NCBI RefSeq assembly: GCF_009680455.1
Contig: NZ_WKRD01000004.1
Span: forward strand, 124,001 to 188,000
DNA length: 64,000 nt
Source of the DNA: Lachnospira eligens
Lineage (GTDB): Bacteria; Bacillota; Clostridia; Lachnospirales; Lachnospiraceae
Direction: 5' to 3'
The notes below the pieces were generated by a model that saw nothing but the letters and a program-made list of their open reading frames with translations, searched no databases and was not told where the DNA came from. Made by a program: the position numbers and the translations under genes. How positions within the stretch are numbered: the stretch's first letter is position 1; each line of letters opens with the position of its first letter. Of the stretch, positions 1 to 8,967 are shown piece after piece.

Positions 1-896
1 TTTTTATCATGTAATTCAGTAAGTCGGTCAATTGTATGGATTGCATCCTCCGCAGAATCTGCAAATGCCTGAAGGAAAAAAGAAATCCATTGCTCATAAT
101 CACCAGTACGTCGTACCTGAGTCATACGATCATAATATTCTATACGATTCATCTTTAGGTAATATGAAATATAAAGTGCCGGAGTTGACAAAATACCTTT
201 TTCCATCAAGAAAAGTGTAATGAGTAGTCGTCCTACACGTCCATTGCCATCAAGAAATGGGTGTGTGGTTTCAAACTGGTAGTGAATTAAGGCTGCCTGA
301 ATCAATGGATCGAGGGTATCATCACTATTTATATATTTTTCAAGATCAGACATGGCAGTTAACATATCTTCCGGGTTTGGTGGAATATATCTGGCATTCT
401 TAAGAGTACTTCCCTGTCCGCCAATCCAGTTTTGCGAATATCGGAATTCCCCAGGATTTTTTTCCTGTCCTCGCGCACTTTCCAAAAGAACTGCGTGAGT
501 CTCTTTAATTAAACGGTTGCACAGAGGCAATGTTTTTAGTCGCTCAAGTGCAAATTCAGTTGCACGAATATAGTTGACAACATCAGAAACATCTCTATTA
601 GTGTTATTTTCAATAAGAGGATTCAAGATATCCTCAAGAGTACACTGTGTGCCTTCAATCTGCGAAGAAAGAAGTGCTTCTTTTCTAACATACATGGAAA
701 CGAAAAGCCCCATGTTAGGTATACGAGATGATAATCCTTCAAGTGTTGCTATTTTCTTATTAGCATCAATAAGTTTCGTAAGAAGCTCTCCAGATATCTC
801 AATAGGAGGATTGGGTGGAAGGGGAGCCGGGCGAAAAGATTTATAAGCCATTTCGCCTGATAGATTACTTACAAATGTTCCAGCTCTATTTGTCAT
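1..896 (-). CDS. Fic family protein (3' end outside window)
   Basis: The reading frame starts at 896 behind a GGAGG ribosome-binding site and runs off the left edge, leaving about 298 residues. The Fic active-site motif HPFLDGNGRVGR lies at residues 212-223, complete with the catalytic histidine and the phosphate-binding loop. An N-terminal SSQIEG at residues 77-82 fits the S-x-x-x-E-G inhibitory helix of self-restrained Fic enzymes. Fic proteins of this class usually AMPylate a target protein and are often found in mobile or toxin-antitoxin settings. The target cannot be told from sequence. The C-terminal part, often a winged helix, is not visible. Confidence 0.9.
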   Translation of the reverse strand, partial: MTNRAGTFVSNLSGEMAYKSFRPAPLPPNPPIEISGELLTKLIDANKKIATLEGLSSRIPNMGLFVSMYVRKEALLSSQIEGTQCTLEDILNPLIENNTNRDVSDVVNYIRATEFALERLKTLPLCNRLIKETHAVLLESARGQEKNPGEFRYSQNWIGGQGSTLKNARYIPPNPEDMLTAMSDLEKYINSDDTLDPLIQAALIHYQFETTHPFLDGNGRVGRLLITLFLMEKGILSTPALYISYYLKMNRIEYYDRMTQVRRTGDYEQWISFFLQAFADSAEDAIHTIDRLTELHDK

Positions 897-1035
897 GATT
901 GTTTCCTTTCCTCCGAAAAACGGAAAATGAAATTTCTAATGTTATTTTAGCATAGAATTTTCACTTTTTCAAATTATAATGAAAATATAGTGAGATAGAA
1001 ATTTCATAAAATTGCATTTTTGTGAAATTTAATAG

Positions 1036-1418
1036 ATAAAACTGCACTGGAAATTTCAAGTTAATCACTTCTTTATTATTAAATCCTATCTGGATTTAAC
1101 ACATAAGTTCTTATCTATTAATTATAATCTACCATATTGCATTGAAAATACACCCTTTATATCCTTAAATGATTACATTACAAGTATTTCATTTGATACT
1201 GATGAAGTCAAATGTTTCTATCCCCCTGTAGGAGAAATTCCTAAAGAATGCATTGATTTTACAGTAATTGATGAGGTTCTTATTCCCAAGAGATCATTTG
1301 TATATTCAGAATTGATGATACTGACTGTCGCATTAGCGACATTGTCGACCTCAGATTTTTAGATTTGAATGCGTTTTCAGAACTTTTTAATGCATTTGAT
1401 TCAATTAATTCACATTAA
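1036..1418 (+). pseudogene. Frameshifted remnant of an unknown gene
   Basis: An open frame without a usable start runs from about 1036 to a TAG at 1362. Codon use looks protein-like from 1081 on, with a stretch reading EVKCFYPPVGEIPKECIDF. Near 1304 the protein-like signal moves to another frame, reading DTDCRISDIVDLRFLDLN and ending at TAA 1418. This is what a single-base indel in a dead gene would produce. I do not recognise the family. The rest of the gap from 897 to 1554 is very AT-rich and I see nothing else in it. Confidence 0.4.
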
Positions 1419-1554
1419 TGAAATAACATATTACATTATCATACCAGAGACAGATTAGATAACAAACTATTCATATACTATATAAGATTATTGATATCAA
1501 TATTCATATAAATGTGGTAATATAATAGTGTAATTATATTAGTATTATCTAGTA

Positions 1555-2124
1555 ATGATAATAACTCATATTAAGAAGACATATGTTATATTTATATGTC
1601 TGAAAGATGTCTTTGGTAAAAATCTTCCAATCTACACATTTAACAATATCTGTGAACAGAACCACTCCTTGACACTTGGTGATGAAGCAACAAAGGTAAT
1701 TGTAAATGCAGAAGGTTCAAGGGACGATTTATCTGAGAATATGCGTAGTTTCTTGGATTATCTGATTGAAAAAAAGGCAACGAAGGAACAGACAGAGGCA
1801 ATAACACAGACAGAAGGCAACATAAGGGTTGCGTCAGTTCCAGGTTCGGGAAAAACATTTGTACTTACATATATAATAGCGTATCTTATAACAGAACTGT
1901 TCGTTGAGCCATCATCTAATGTGGCGCTTACATTTACGAACAAGGCAGCTTCGCAGATGAAGCACAGATTATGGAAGATAAAAAATATTCACTGGGTGGG
2001 TTTACATTTGATACGCAGCAGGAATATGAGCGGGCAAAAGTTGAATTGCAGGTTATTCTTAAGATTAAACAAAAATATGATATTAATAATCCAGAGGATG
2101 CCAAAAATGTTTTGGATGCCGTGA
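1555..2124 (+). pseudogene. Chimeric stub: Rpn nuclease C-terminus fused to UvrD helicase N-terminus
   Basis: The first ~75 codons match the C-terminal half of the Rpn/PD-(D/E)XK 'transposase' family (KKTYVIFICLKDVFGK, then LGDEATKVIVNAEG and FLDYLIEKKAT). From about 1785 the frame becomes the start of a UvrD/Rep helicase: a Q-motif-like EQTEAI, the Walker A loop VPGSGKT and motif Ia ALTFTNKAASQMK. After about 1965 it is merely an off-frame reading of the next gene. Both source genes are truncated. The open frame looks like the scar of deletions rather than a working protein. Confidence 0.7.
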
Positions 2125-3176
2125 ATAAAAAAGGAGATGTGTTTAAGTCATCAGTTGGAAAAGCATTTATTAATAAGTTAAAAAGAGTGTCAAAGAATGA
2201 AAATGAAATACATGTACAAAAACCAGTACCAGAACAAAAAGTAAGATATAAGCAGGAAGAAAAAGGTCAGGATAGAGTAATTATCCCTATTATAGCAGAA
2301 GGAAAGAAAAAATCTGATATAAAATATCATATTATATTTTTTATGACTTTTTTATTTGCGGCAATCGGACCTTATATTCCAAATGGAGGAGAAGGTTTTG
2401 GTGCAGCTGTTGCATTTACTTTTTTGTTGGTAATTGGAATTGCAAGTATACGAAAAATAAAGAAGAACAAGAAAAAAGCTGATGAGTATATATATAATCA
2501 TTTAACGGCTGAAGAAAAAGAGGAATTTGAAAACAAGAAAATTAAGGATAAAGAGTTTGCTGATAATTCAAGATTTATAATAAAAATTTTAATGTTTATT
2601 TTAATGATAGTGTGTCCACCATTATTAGTTATATTTATAATTTTTATGCTTGTTGCGAAGTCATCATCTAAGATTAAATGGCTAATCCATAACTGGAAAT
2701 CTGGAGTGATGAATGTAATATACTACGTTGCATTAGCTATGACAGAAGCGATACCAATGGGAGTCAAATTTTATTTTGATATACAGATTCCAATAATTAT
2801 ATTGCTTGTTCCAGTATTATTAATTTCAGTAATAACATATGTTATAATCAGGACAACACATAAGAGTCAGTTTTATCTTGCTATGAGAAATATAGCTATG
2901 TATCCGATTGTAATATTACTTACACTATTACCATTTGCATTAACGGGAGCAATGGCTTACATAGGATATACAGCGAAAACTGCAGTTAATAATGTAAATG
3001 GTGGTGGTAATCCATATGGCGGAACCGGACCGGATTTTGTATATGACAATCCACCTGTATATCAGGTATCAGGATACAGCTATTACAATAGTCATGGCAC
3101 ATTTGTTGTAGTAGGACCAAGTATGAGAACAATGCCAGATGCATCTGTATATAATAATTTGAGTTATAAAGGATAG
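1971..3176 (+). CDS. Multi-pass membrane protein with conserved cytosolic N-terminal segment
   Basis: The protein has 401 residues. The first ~70 (starting MEDKKYSLGGFTFDTQQEYE) form a soluble charged segment of a type I associate with several Lachnospiraceae membrane proteins. It is followed by a lysine-rich linker and about seven hydrophobic helices between residues 120 and 350. The tail is rich in Gly, Tyr and Pro. No enzyme motif is visible and I cannot assign a function. The start codon sits immediately after the UvrD fragment and has no convincing ribosome-binding site, so the native upstream region may have been lost and expression may be weak. Confidence 0.6.
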   Translation: MEDKKYSLGGFTFDTQQEYERAKVELQVILKIKQKYDINNPEDAKNVLDAVNKKGDVFKSSVGKAFINKLKRVSKNENEIHVQKPVPEQKVRYKQEEKGQDRVIIPIIAEGKKKSDIKYHIIFFMTFLFAAIGPYIPNGGEGFGAAVAFTFLLVIGIASIRKIKKNKKKADEYIYNHLTAEEKEEFENKKIKDKEFADNSRFIIKILMFILMIVCPPLLVIFIIFMLVAKSSSKIKWLIHNWKSGVMNVIYYVALAMTEAIPMGVKFYFDIQIPIIILLVPVLLISVITYVIIRTTHKSQFYLAMRNIAMYPIVILLTLLPFALTGAMAYIGYTAKTAVNNVNGGGNPYGGTGPDFVYDNPPVYQVSGYSYYNSHGTFVVVGPSMRTMPDASVYNNLSYKG

Positions 3177-3199
3177 ATTTTAAGATAAGGAGACATACA

Positions 3200-3436
3200 A
3201 TGAAAAGCACATTAATAAAAGACACAACTAAATCAGAAAGAATCCAGTTAATAAAGGAATGGGAAGAAACAGAAGGCTGCGAGAGCAGCGGAATAGATTT
3301 AATGACATATTTTAAAGACTACATTGACGGAGTGAAAGAGATATCAGAAGTCAATGCAGCCTTTAATGCAAGATATGTCTCAGAAATACCAGACAATGAC
3401 TCATCAATGAGCTGTGGTATGGGTATGAGAAGATAA
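3200..3436 (+). CDS. Small conserved protein, unknown function
   Basis: This 78-residue protein starts 23 bases after the membrane protein behind AAGGAGA, so it is probably cotranscribed with it. It is acidic and predicted helical, with a central motif IDLMTYFKDYIDGVKEISEVNAAF. It ends in a Met/Gly-rich tail. I recognise the general type from Lachnospiraceae genomes but know of no function. There are no membrane segments or cysteine clusters. Confidence 0.6.
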   Translation: MKSTLIKDTTKSERIQLIKEWEETEGCESSGIDLMTYFKDYIDGVKEISEVNAAFNARYVSEIPDNDSSMSCGMGMRR

Positions 3437-3463
3437 TATTTGGCTTATTAATGAATTGTAAAA

Positions 3464-4378
3464 TTAGTCAAGATAATCAGAATCATCAAGTGTGTTGAGT
3501 TCTTCATGTTCGATTGTAACAGACTGGTGAGTTTTACGGTATTTTAAAGGGGTTACATTCATTATTTTTTTAAATATTCTTTCGAAATATGACGCACTTT
3601 CAAAACCAAGCTCAGCAGCAACATCTGATATACTGAGATTAGAGGATTCAAGAATCTGGGTGGCTTTCTTAATGCGGAGAGTATTAACATATTCGGAGAT
3701 AGTAAATCCAGTGTATTCTTTAAATATGCGGCACATATAATATTTGCTCATAAAGAGCTCGTCTGAGATAGTATCAAGGGCGAGCTCTTTTGTGTAGTTA
3801 GCTTCAAGATAGGCACTTATGTTAGAGGCAGATAATTCTTTTGGGCTATTAATTACAGCATGTATCTGCGTACTGTCATGTTTCAGGGAGAGCAGTTTAT
3901 ATAGCCAGTATATAGTTGCAATTTCCACCCTTGACTGATATCCACTGTTCTTTTTGGTTAATTCATGTCTTAAATCCCTGTATAGATTAAGAAATGCTAT
4001 ACGCTGGTCTTCATTGAGGTGGTATATGCCATAATTATTATGAAAGTAATTAACAAGATTAAGACCAGGGTACTTTTTGTCAAAATCACACATCTTTTCA
4101 TAATCAATGTAAAGAATAACACGGTTGTAGCCTTTATCCTCATCTGATATTGAGCATGTAGTATGAACCAGATTGGTATCAAGTATTGCAATATCTCCAG
4201 CATAAGCATTATAGCTTTTGTTATCGAAGAAAAACTGGCGCTCTCCTTCAATTATGTAGAATATCTCATACTGGTTGTGAAAATGCTTCACATTCATATT
4301 GAACCGGCTATAACGGATAAGCTGTTCTACGGATATTCCATCGCATTTGCCAAAAAAAGTGATTTTATTATCTGCCAT
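3464..4378 (-). CDS. AraC family transcriptional regulator (cupin sensor + HTH)
   Basis: The ATG at 4378 is chosen because GTGAGG lies seven bases upstream; a GTG at 4390 falls inside that site. The N-terminal ~130 residues form a cupin-type sugar-sensing domain (HFHNQYEIFYIIEGE). The C-terminal ~100 residues carry the two HTH motifs of AraC/XylS proteins, ending with GFESASYFERIFKKIMNVTPLKYR. The gene is divergent from the TRAP/rhamnose operon and is very probably its activator, responding to rhamnose or an unsaturated rhamnogalacturonan product. The ligand is inferred from position only. Confidence 0.88.
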   Translation of the reverse strand: MADNKITFFGKCDGISVEQLIRYSRFNMNVKHFHNQYEIFYIIEGERQFFFDNKSYNAYAGDIAILDTNLVHTTCSISDEDKGYNRVILYIDYEKMCDFDKKYPGLNLVNYFHNNYGIYHLNEDQRIAFLNLYRDLRHELTKKNSGYQSRVEIATIYWLYKLLSLKHDSTQIHAVINSPKELSASNISAYLEANYTKELALDTISDELFMSKYYMCRIFKEYTGFTISEYVNTLRIKKATQILESSNLSISDVAAELGFESASYFERIFKKIMNVTPLKYRKTHQSVTIEHEELNTLDDSDYLD

Positions 4379-4420
4379 ACAATACCTCACAATTAATTAT
4401 TATTAATTAAAAAGTATAGA

Positions 4421-4492
4421 GCAATATATTTAAAAAATCAAACATATATAGCAATATTGTTCAAGAAAAGTATTATTTTGCGGTGATATAAT
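4421..4492 (+). promoter_or_regulatory. Candidate AraC half-sites and extended -10 promoter of the TRAP/rha operon
   Basis: Two copies of GCAATAT followed by A/T-rich sequence start at 4421 and 4451. They are 30 bases apart, close to three helical turns. The second lies just upstream of where a -35 box would be. An extended -10 element TGATATAAT ends at 4492, with no good -35 hexamer. That arrangement is typical of a promoter needing an AraC-type activator. The untranslated leader of about 100 bases (to 4600) contains two weak hairpins. Confidence 0.5.
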
Positions 4493-4600
4493 CCAGTTAC
4501 AAGATAAGAAATGGCTTATGAAACAAGCCTTGAAATACGCGCGGATTTCAAAAATAAAAAGTAACAACAATAAAGGGGTCTCATAAGAAAGGAGAAGGTT

Positions 4601-5623
4601 ATGAAAGCTTATAAAAAGATAATAGGCACAGCTTTTGTTGCAGTGTGTCTCATTATTGTAATAGTAACATTTATTAAGGTTAAAGGGATTAATTCATCAG
4701 ATAAATTAGTTCTTCAGTTGGCGCATAATCAGTCAGCGGGTTCAGAAATAGCGGATTCAATTGCTAAGGTATCAGATTTTGCCGCAAAAGAATCTGGTGA
4801 TGAGGTAAATATTAAGATATTTGCCAGTGGTGTTCTTGGTACAGAAAAAGAAGAAATAGAGATGGTTAAGGCTGGAATTATTGATATGGCAAAAGTAAGC
4901 TCTAACACATTAGGTCAGTTTGATGACAGATATGCAATATTTGCAATTCCTTATCTGTTTAAGAATCAGGAGCATTATTATAATGCGATGGAGAATAGTG
5001 AAGCAGTTAAAGAATTATTTGCTGATACAGCAGATGATGGATATATAGCTGTTGGATATTATGCTAATGGTGCAAGAAATTTCTATCTTAAAGATGATGT
5101 TCCAGTTACAGATACATCAGTTCTTAGTGGAAAGAAAATTCGTTCAATGCCAAGTTCAACATCAATGGATATGATTGAGAAAATGGAAGGAACACCGGTT
5201 CCTATGGCTGCATCAGAGACATATGCGTCATTACAGCAGGGTGTCGTTGATGGAGCAGAGAACACAGAGCTTGCTCTTACTGTTGATGGACATGAAGATC
5301 TTGTTAAGTCTTATACATATACAGAGCATCAGTTTTCACCAGATATATTCATTATAAGTACTAAGACATGGAACAAGATGTCAGAGAAACAGAGACAGAG
5401 TCTTATAAAAGCACTTGAGGAAACAAATGATAACTTTAAGAGTCTTTATAATGGAATGATGGAGGATGCCATTGAACATGCAGAAAGTAAAGGCGTGCAT
5501 GTATATAAGGATATAGATAAGACACCATTTATTGAGGCAGTACAGCCAATACATGCCAACTTCTATAACAAGGGCGAAGCATATAAGAAGCTATATGATG
5601 ACATTCAGAAATATGCAGATTAA
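4601..5623 (+). CDS. dctP: TRAP transporter solute-binding protein (DctP family)
   Basis: This is the extracytoplasmic substrate receptor of a TRAP transporter, 340 residues, with a ribosome-binding site AAAGGAG upstream. Residues 8-27 are an N-terminal hydrophobic helix without a lipobox, so the protein is anchored or secreted. The DctP signature region around residue 210 (ETYASLQQGVVDGAENTE) is intact. TRAP receptors bind carboxylated ligands through a conserved arginine. Together with the GH105 and rhamnose genes downstream, the likely substrate is an unsaturated galacturonate-rhamnose disaccharide or a related uronate. The substrate assignment is inference. Confidence 0.92.
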   Translation: MKAYKKIIGTAFVAVCLIIVIVTFIKVKGINSSDKLVLQLAHNQSAGSEIADSIAKVSDFAAKESGDEVNIKIFASGVLGTEKEEIEMVKAGIIDMAKVSSNTLGQFDDRYAIFAIPYLFKNQEHYYNAMENSEAVKELFADTADDGYIAVGYYANGARNFYLKDDVPVTDTSVLSGKKIRSMPSSTSMDMIEKMEGTPVPMAASETYASLQQGVVDGAENTELALTVDGHEDLVKSYTYTEHQFSPDIFIISTKTWNKMSEKQRQSLIKALEETNDNFKSLYNGMMEDAIEHAESKGVHVYKDIDKTPFIEAVQPIHANFYNKGEAYKKLYDDIQKYAD

Positions 5624-5664
5624 TGCATATAAGCCCATGGTTTGCAGGAAGAAAGGAGAAAAGC

Positions 5665-6129
5665 ATGAAGTATTTGAATAAAGTAGTTGAAATAATATTA
5701 GAGGTGCTTGTAGCCGGTATGGTACTTGGATGCTGCTGGCAGGTAATTACAAGATTTGTGTTACATAATCCAAGCAAATATACAGAGGAATTATTAAGAT
5801 ATATGCTCATATGGCTGACAATGATGGGCGTTCCTTACGCATATGGACAAAACAGTCATCTGGCTATCAATCTTATAGTTAAGAAGTTCAAGCCAAAGAA
5901 TGAAACACTTGCTCAGATTGCAATAGATGTGCTTATTATGATTTTAAGTGTTTCAGTAATGATTATTGGTGGAATTATGGTTACTGCTAATGCAGCAGGA
6001 CAGCTCTCACCAGCTATGCAGATTCCTATGCAGGTCTATTATGTATGTGTTCCGGTATGTGGAGTTCTCATGGTTATTTACGGAGTGTTTAAGATTGTAG
6101 ATCATTTTAAGAAATTAAGACAGAATTAA
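5665..6129 (+). CDS. dctQ: TRAP transporter small permease (DctQ family)
   Basis: A 154-residue protein with four predicted transmembrane helices, the normal size for DctQ. The ATG at 5665 has GAAAGGAGA in front; an in-frame ATG at 5623 overlaps the stop of dctP and lacks a site. The typical WLTMMGVPYAYGQNSHLAI segment after the second helix is present. It partners with the large permease to form the membrane complex energised by a Na+ gradient. Confidence 0.9.
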   Translation: MKYLNKVVEIILEVLVAGMVLGCCWQVITRFVLHNPSKYTEELLRYMLIWLTMMGVPYAYGQNSHLAINLIVKKFKPKNETLAQIAIDVLIMILSVSVMIIGGIMVTANAAGQLSPAMQIPMQVYYVCVPVCGVLMVIYGVFKIVDHFKKLRQN

Positions 6130-6165
6130 GATTGAATAATGCATATATATGCAGAAGGAGGCAAT

Positions 6166-7473
6166 ATGGAAATACAGGCAGCAATTGTATTGATAATAGT
6201 ATTCTTTTTATTACTGGCATTTAGTGTTCCGGTATCATTCAGTATTATATCAGCATCACTTGTTACATTAATTATGTTTCTTACACCACATTTTGGTGTG
6301 TTTATATCAGCTCAGAAAATGGTTACAGGTATTGACAGCTTCACATTACTTGCAGTTCCGTTCTTTGTACTTGCAGGTTTGTTAATGAGTAATGGTGGTA
6401 TAGCAAAAAGGCTCATTAATCTGGCAATGCTTGTTTTAGGTAAGGTTCCAGGTTCTTTAGCAATGACTAACATTGCAGGTAACGCAATGTTTGGTTCTAT
6501 ATCAGGCTCAGGTATTGCAGCAGCAACAGCAATTGGTGGTGTTATGCAGCCACTTGAGAATGAACAGGGATATGACAGGGCATTTTCAGCAGCAGCAAAT
6601 GTTGCTTCAGCACCAGTAGGACAGTTAATTCCACCAACAGCTTCATTCATTGTATTTTCAGCAGCAAGTGGTGGAGTTTCAGTTGCAGCATTACTTATGG
6701 CTGGCTGGATTCCGGGATTATTATGGGCATTACTGTGTATGGTAGTTGCTTTCGTATATGGAAAAAAGCATGGATATGTAATCAAGAGAGATCATCTTAC
6801 AGCTAAGGTTGTATTAAAGACAATCTGGGATGCTATACCAAGTCTTTTCCTCATTGTAATTATTATTGGTGGTATATTATCAGGATATTTTACTCCGACA
6901 GAAGCATCTGGTGTAGCTGTTGTGTATGCATTTATACTGGCTGTGTTTGTTTATAAGAGCATTAGGATTAAAGATATTCCAAGAATTTTAAAAGAAACAG
7001 CAGTTATGACAGCAATTGTTATGCTTATAATAGGAGCTTCATCAGTATTGTCATTCGTATTGTCATTCACTGGTCTTCCACAGGCTATAAGTGCAGCATT
7101 ACTGGGTGTGTCTGATAATAAGATTGTTATTCTGTTAATTATTAACCTGATACTTCTGATTGTAGGAACATTTATGGATATGGCTCCGGCGTTACTTATA
7201 TTCACACCTATATTCCTTCCTGTAGTTAAGGCATTAGGTATGAATCCTATTCAGTTTGGTGTAATGATGGTTATGAATCTTTCAATTGGAACAATTACAC
7301 CACCTGTAGGAAGCGTATTATTTGTAGGTTGTAGTATATCGCATCTTCAGGTAGAAGAGGTAATTAAGAAACTGGTGCCATTCTTTGTAGCAATTTTGGT
7401 CGCACTTCTTTTTGTAACATTTGTACCACAGCTTAGTATGTGGCTGCCAACAGTATTTGGATTGTTGGGATAA
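6166..7473 (+). CDS. dctM: TRAP transporter large permease (DctM family)
   Basis: 435 residues with about twelve hydrophobic segments, matching DctM length. The ATG at 6166 follows GAAGGAGG. Family features include AVPFFVLAGLLMSNGG, the SGSGIAAATAIGG re-entrant region and PTEASGVAVVYA. It forms the elevator-type transport domain that works with the DctP and DctQ proteins encoded just upstream. All three TRAP genes are intact and in transport order. Confidence 0.93.
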   Translation: MEIQAAIVLIIVFFLLLAFSVPVSFSIISASLVTLIMFLTPHFGVFISAQKMVTGIDSFTLLAVPFFVLAGLLMSNGGIAKRLINLAMLVLGKVPGSLAMTNIAGNAMFGSISGSGIAAATAIGGVMQPLENEQGYDRAFSAAANVASAPVGQLIPPTASFIVFSAASGGVSVAALLMAGWIPGLLWALLCMVVAFVYGKKHGYVIKRDHLTAKVVLKTIWDAIPSLFLIVIIIGGILSGYFTPTEASGVAVVYAFILAVFVYKSIRIKDIPRILKETAVMTAIVMLIIGASSVLSFVLSFTGLPQAISAALLGVSDNKIVILLIINLILLIVGTFMDMAPALLIFTPIFLPVVKALGMNPIQFGVMMVMNLSIGTITPPVGSVLFVGCSISHLQVEEVIKKLVPFFVAILVALLFVTFVPQLSMWLPTVFGLLG

Positions 7474-7501
7474 AAATAAGATAAAAACGGAGGACATATA
7501 T

Positions 7502-8641
7502 ATGAACAATAAAAAACCTGACAAGAAAGAAATTGAGAATAAGCTTAATCTTGTAATTGATAAGCTTATGAATCTTGGCAGACCTGATAATGATGAAGAG
7601 CTGGAAAAAGGCGGCGAGTCAATAGGCTTCTTTAAAAGAGACTTTGGAATTAAAGAGTGGGACTGGCCACAGGGGGTCGGTTTATATGGATTGCTTAAGA
7701 TAATGCAGATTAATGGCAATGATGAGTATAGAGAATTTCTTTACAAATGGTTTAAAGAAAATATAGCAGAAGGTCTTCCATCAAAGAATATCAACACAAC
7801 AACACCGTTACTTACTCTTGTTGAATTAAATAACTATTACAATGATACACAGTTCGAGGAACTGTGTATCAAATGGGCAGAGTGGCTTATGAACTGCCTT
7901 CCAAGAACAAAGGAACGTGGATTCCAGCATGTTACAAGTGCGAATGGAGACAGACAGGGAGTAAGACTCAATGAGAATGAAATGTGGATAGATACTCTGT
8001 TTATGACAGTTTTATTCCTTAATAAAATGGGTCAGAAGTATAATCGTCAGGATTGGATAAATGAGTCAATACATCAGGTACTTATGCATATAAAGTATCT
8101 TTGCGACAACAAGACAGGATTGTTTTATCATGGCTGGACATTTAATGAAATGAATAATTTCGGTGGTATATTCTGGTGCAGAGGGAATAGTTGGTTCACA
8201 TTAGGAATTCTTGATTATGTTGATATGTTTAAGGGAACACTTAACAGTGGTGTTAAAGAGATAATAATAGATGCTTATAAAGCCCAGACAGCTGCTCTTA
8301 AGAAGCTCCAGAGTAAAAGCGGATTATGGCATACAGTACTTACAGATTCATCAAGTTATGAAGAAGTATCCGGAAGTGCTGCAATTACAGCCGGTATATT
8401 AAAGGGAATCAGAATGGGAATACTTGATGATTCTTATATAGATGTTGCTGACAAAGCGATAAATGCAATACTTAAAAATATTGATTCAGATGGAACAGTG
8501 CTTAATGTTTCTGGAGGAACTGGTATGGGATATGATGCAGAGCATTATAAGAACATACTTATAGCACCTATGGCATATGGACAGTCACTTACAATACTGG
8601 CTTTAGTGGAGGCATTACAGAATGATAAGAAAAGCATTTAA
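7502..8641 (+). CDS. GH105 unsaturated rhamnogalacturonyl hydrolase (YteR/RhiN type)
   Basis: A 379-residue cytoplasmic protein with no signal peptide; the ATG at 7502 follows CGGAGG. The alpha/alpha-barrel motifs of glycoside hydrolase family 105 are visible: RGFQHVTSANGDRQ, then ENEMWIDTLFM, whose aspartate corresponds to the catalytic acid, and later WCRGNSWFTLG. The enzyme hydrates the 4,5-double bond left by pectate or rhamnogalacturonan lyases and releases the neutral sugar, usually L-rhamnose. It sits between the importer and the rhamnose enzymes, exactly where such an activity is needed. Its 3' end overlaps rhaM by 20 bases. Confidence 0.88.
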   Translation: MNNKKPDKKEIENKLNLVIDKLMNLGRPDNDEELEKGGESIGFFKRDFGIKEWDWPQGVGLYGLLKIMQINGNDEYREFLYKWFKENIAEGLPSKNINTTTPLLTLVELNNYYNDTQFEELCIKWAEWLMNCLPRTKERGFQHVTSANGDRQGVRLNENEMWIDTLFMTVLFLNKMGQKYNRQDWINESIHQVLMHIKYLCDNKTGLFYHGWTFNEMNNFGGIFWCRGNSWFTLGILDYVDMFKGTLNSGVKEIIIDAYKAQTAALKKLQSKSGLWHTVLTDSSSYEEVSGSAAITAGILKGIRMGILDDSYIDVADKAINAILKNIDSDGTVLNVSGGTGMGYDAEHYKNILIAPMAYGQSLTILALVEALQNDKKSI

Positions 8642-8936
8642 AATGTATCTTAAAGCTGGATGTGCTGATGAATATGAAAAGCGTCACAATGAATTATGGT
8701 CTGAAATGAAGGCAATGATACACGAATATGGCGGACATAATTATTCTATATTTCTAGATGATGAAACTAACATATTATATGGATATATAGAGATTGAAGA
8801 TGAAGAAAAGTGGGCACAGTCAGCAGACACGGAGATCAACAGAAAGTGGTGGAAATATATGGCGCCTCTTATGAGGGTTAATCCAGACGACAGTCCTGTG
8901 AGTGATGATTTAAGGTGTGTTTTTCATCTTGATTAA
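8622..8936 (+). CDS. rhaM: L-rhamnose mutarotase
   Basis: 104 residues, the standard length for RhaM/RhaU. The family motifs KRHNELWSEMKAMIHEYGGHNYSIFLDDE (given here in parts: KRHNELWSEM and GGHNYSIFLD) and NRKWWKYMAPLM are present. It interconverts the alpha and beta anomers of L-rhamnose so that the isomerase gets the form it uses. Its start lies inside the end of the GH105 gene with GGAGG just upstream, so translation is probably coupled. Confidence 0.92.
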   Translation: MIRKAFKMYLKAGCADEYEKRHNELWSEMKAMIHEYGGHNYSIFLDDETNILYGYIEIEDEEKWAQSADTEINRKWWKYMAPLMRVNPDDSPVSDDLRCVFHLD

Positions 8937-8967
8937 TATATGAATTTAATACAGGAGGTAAGATTGT

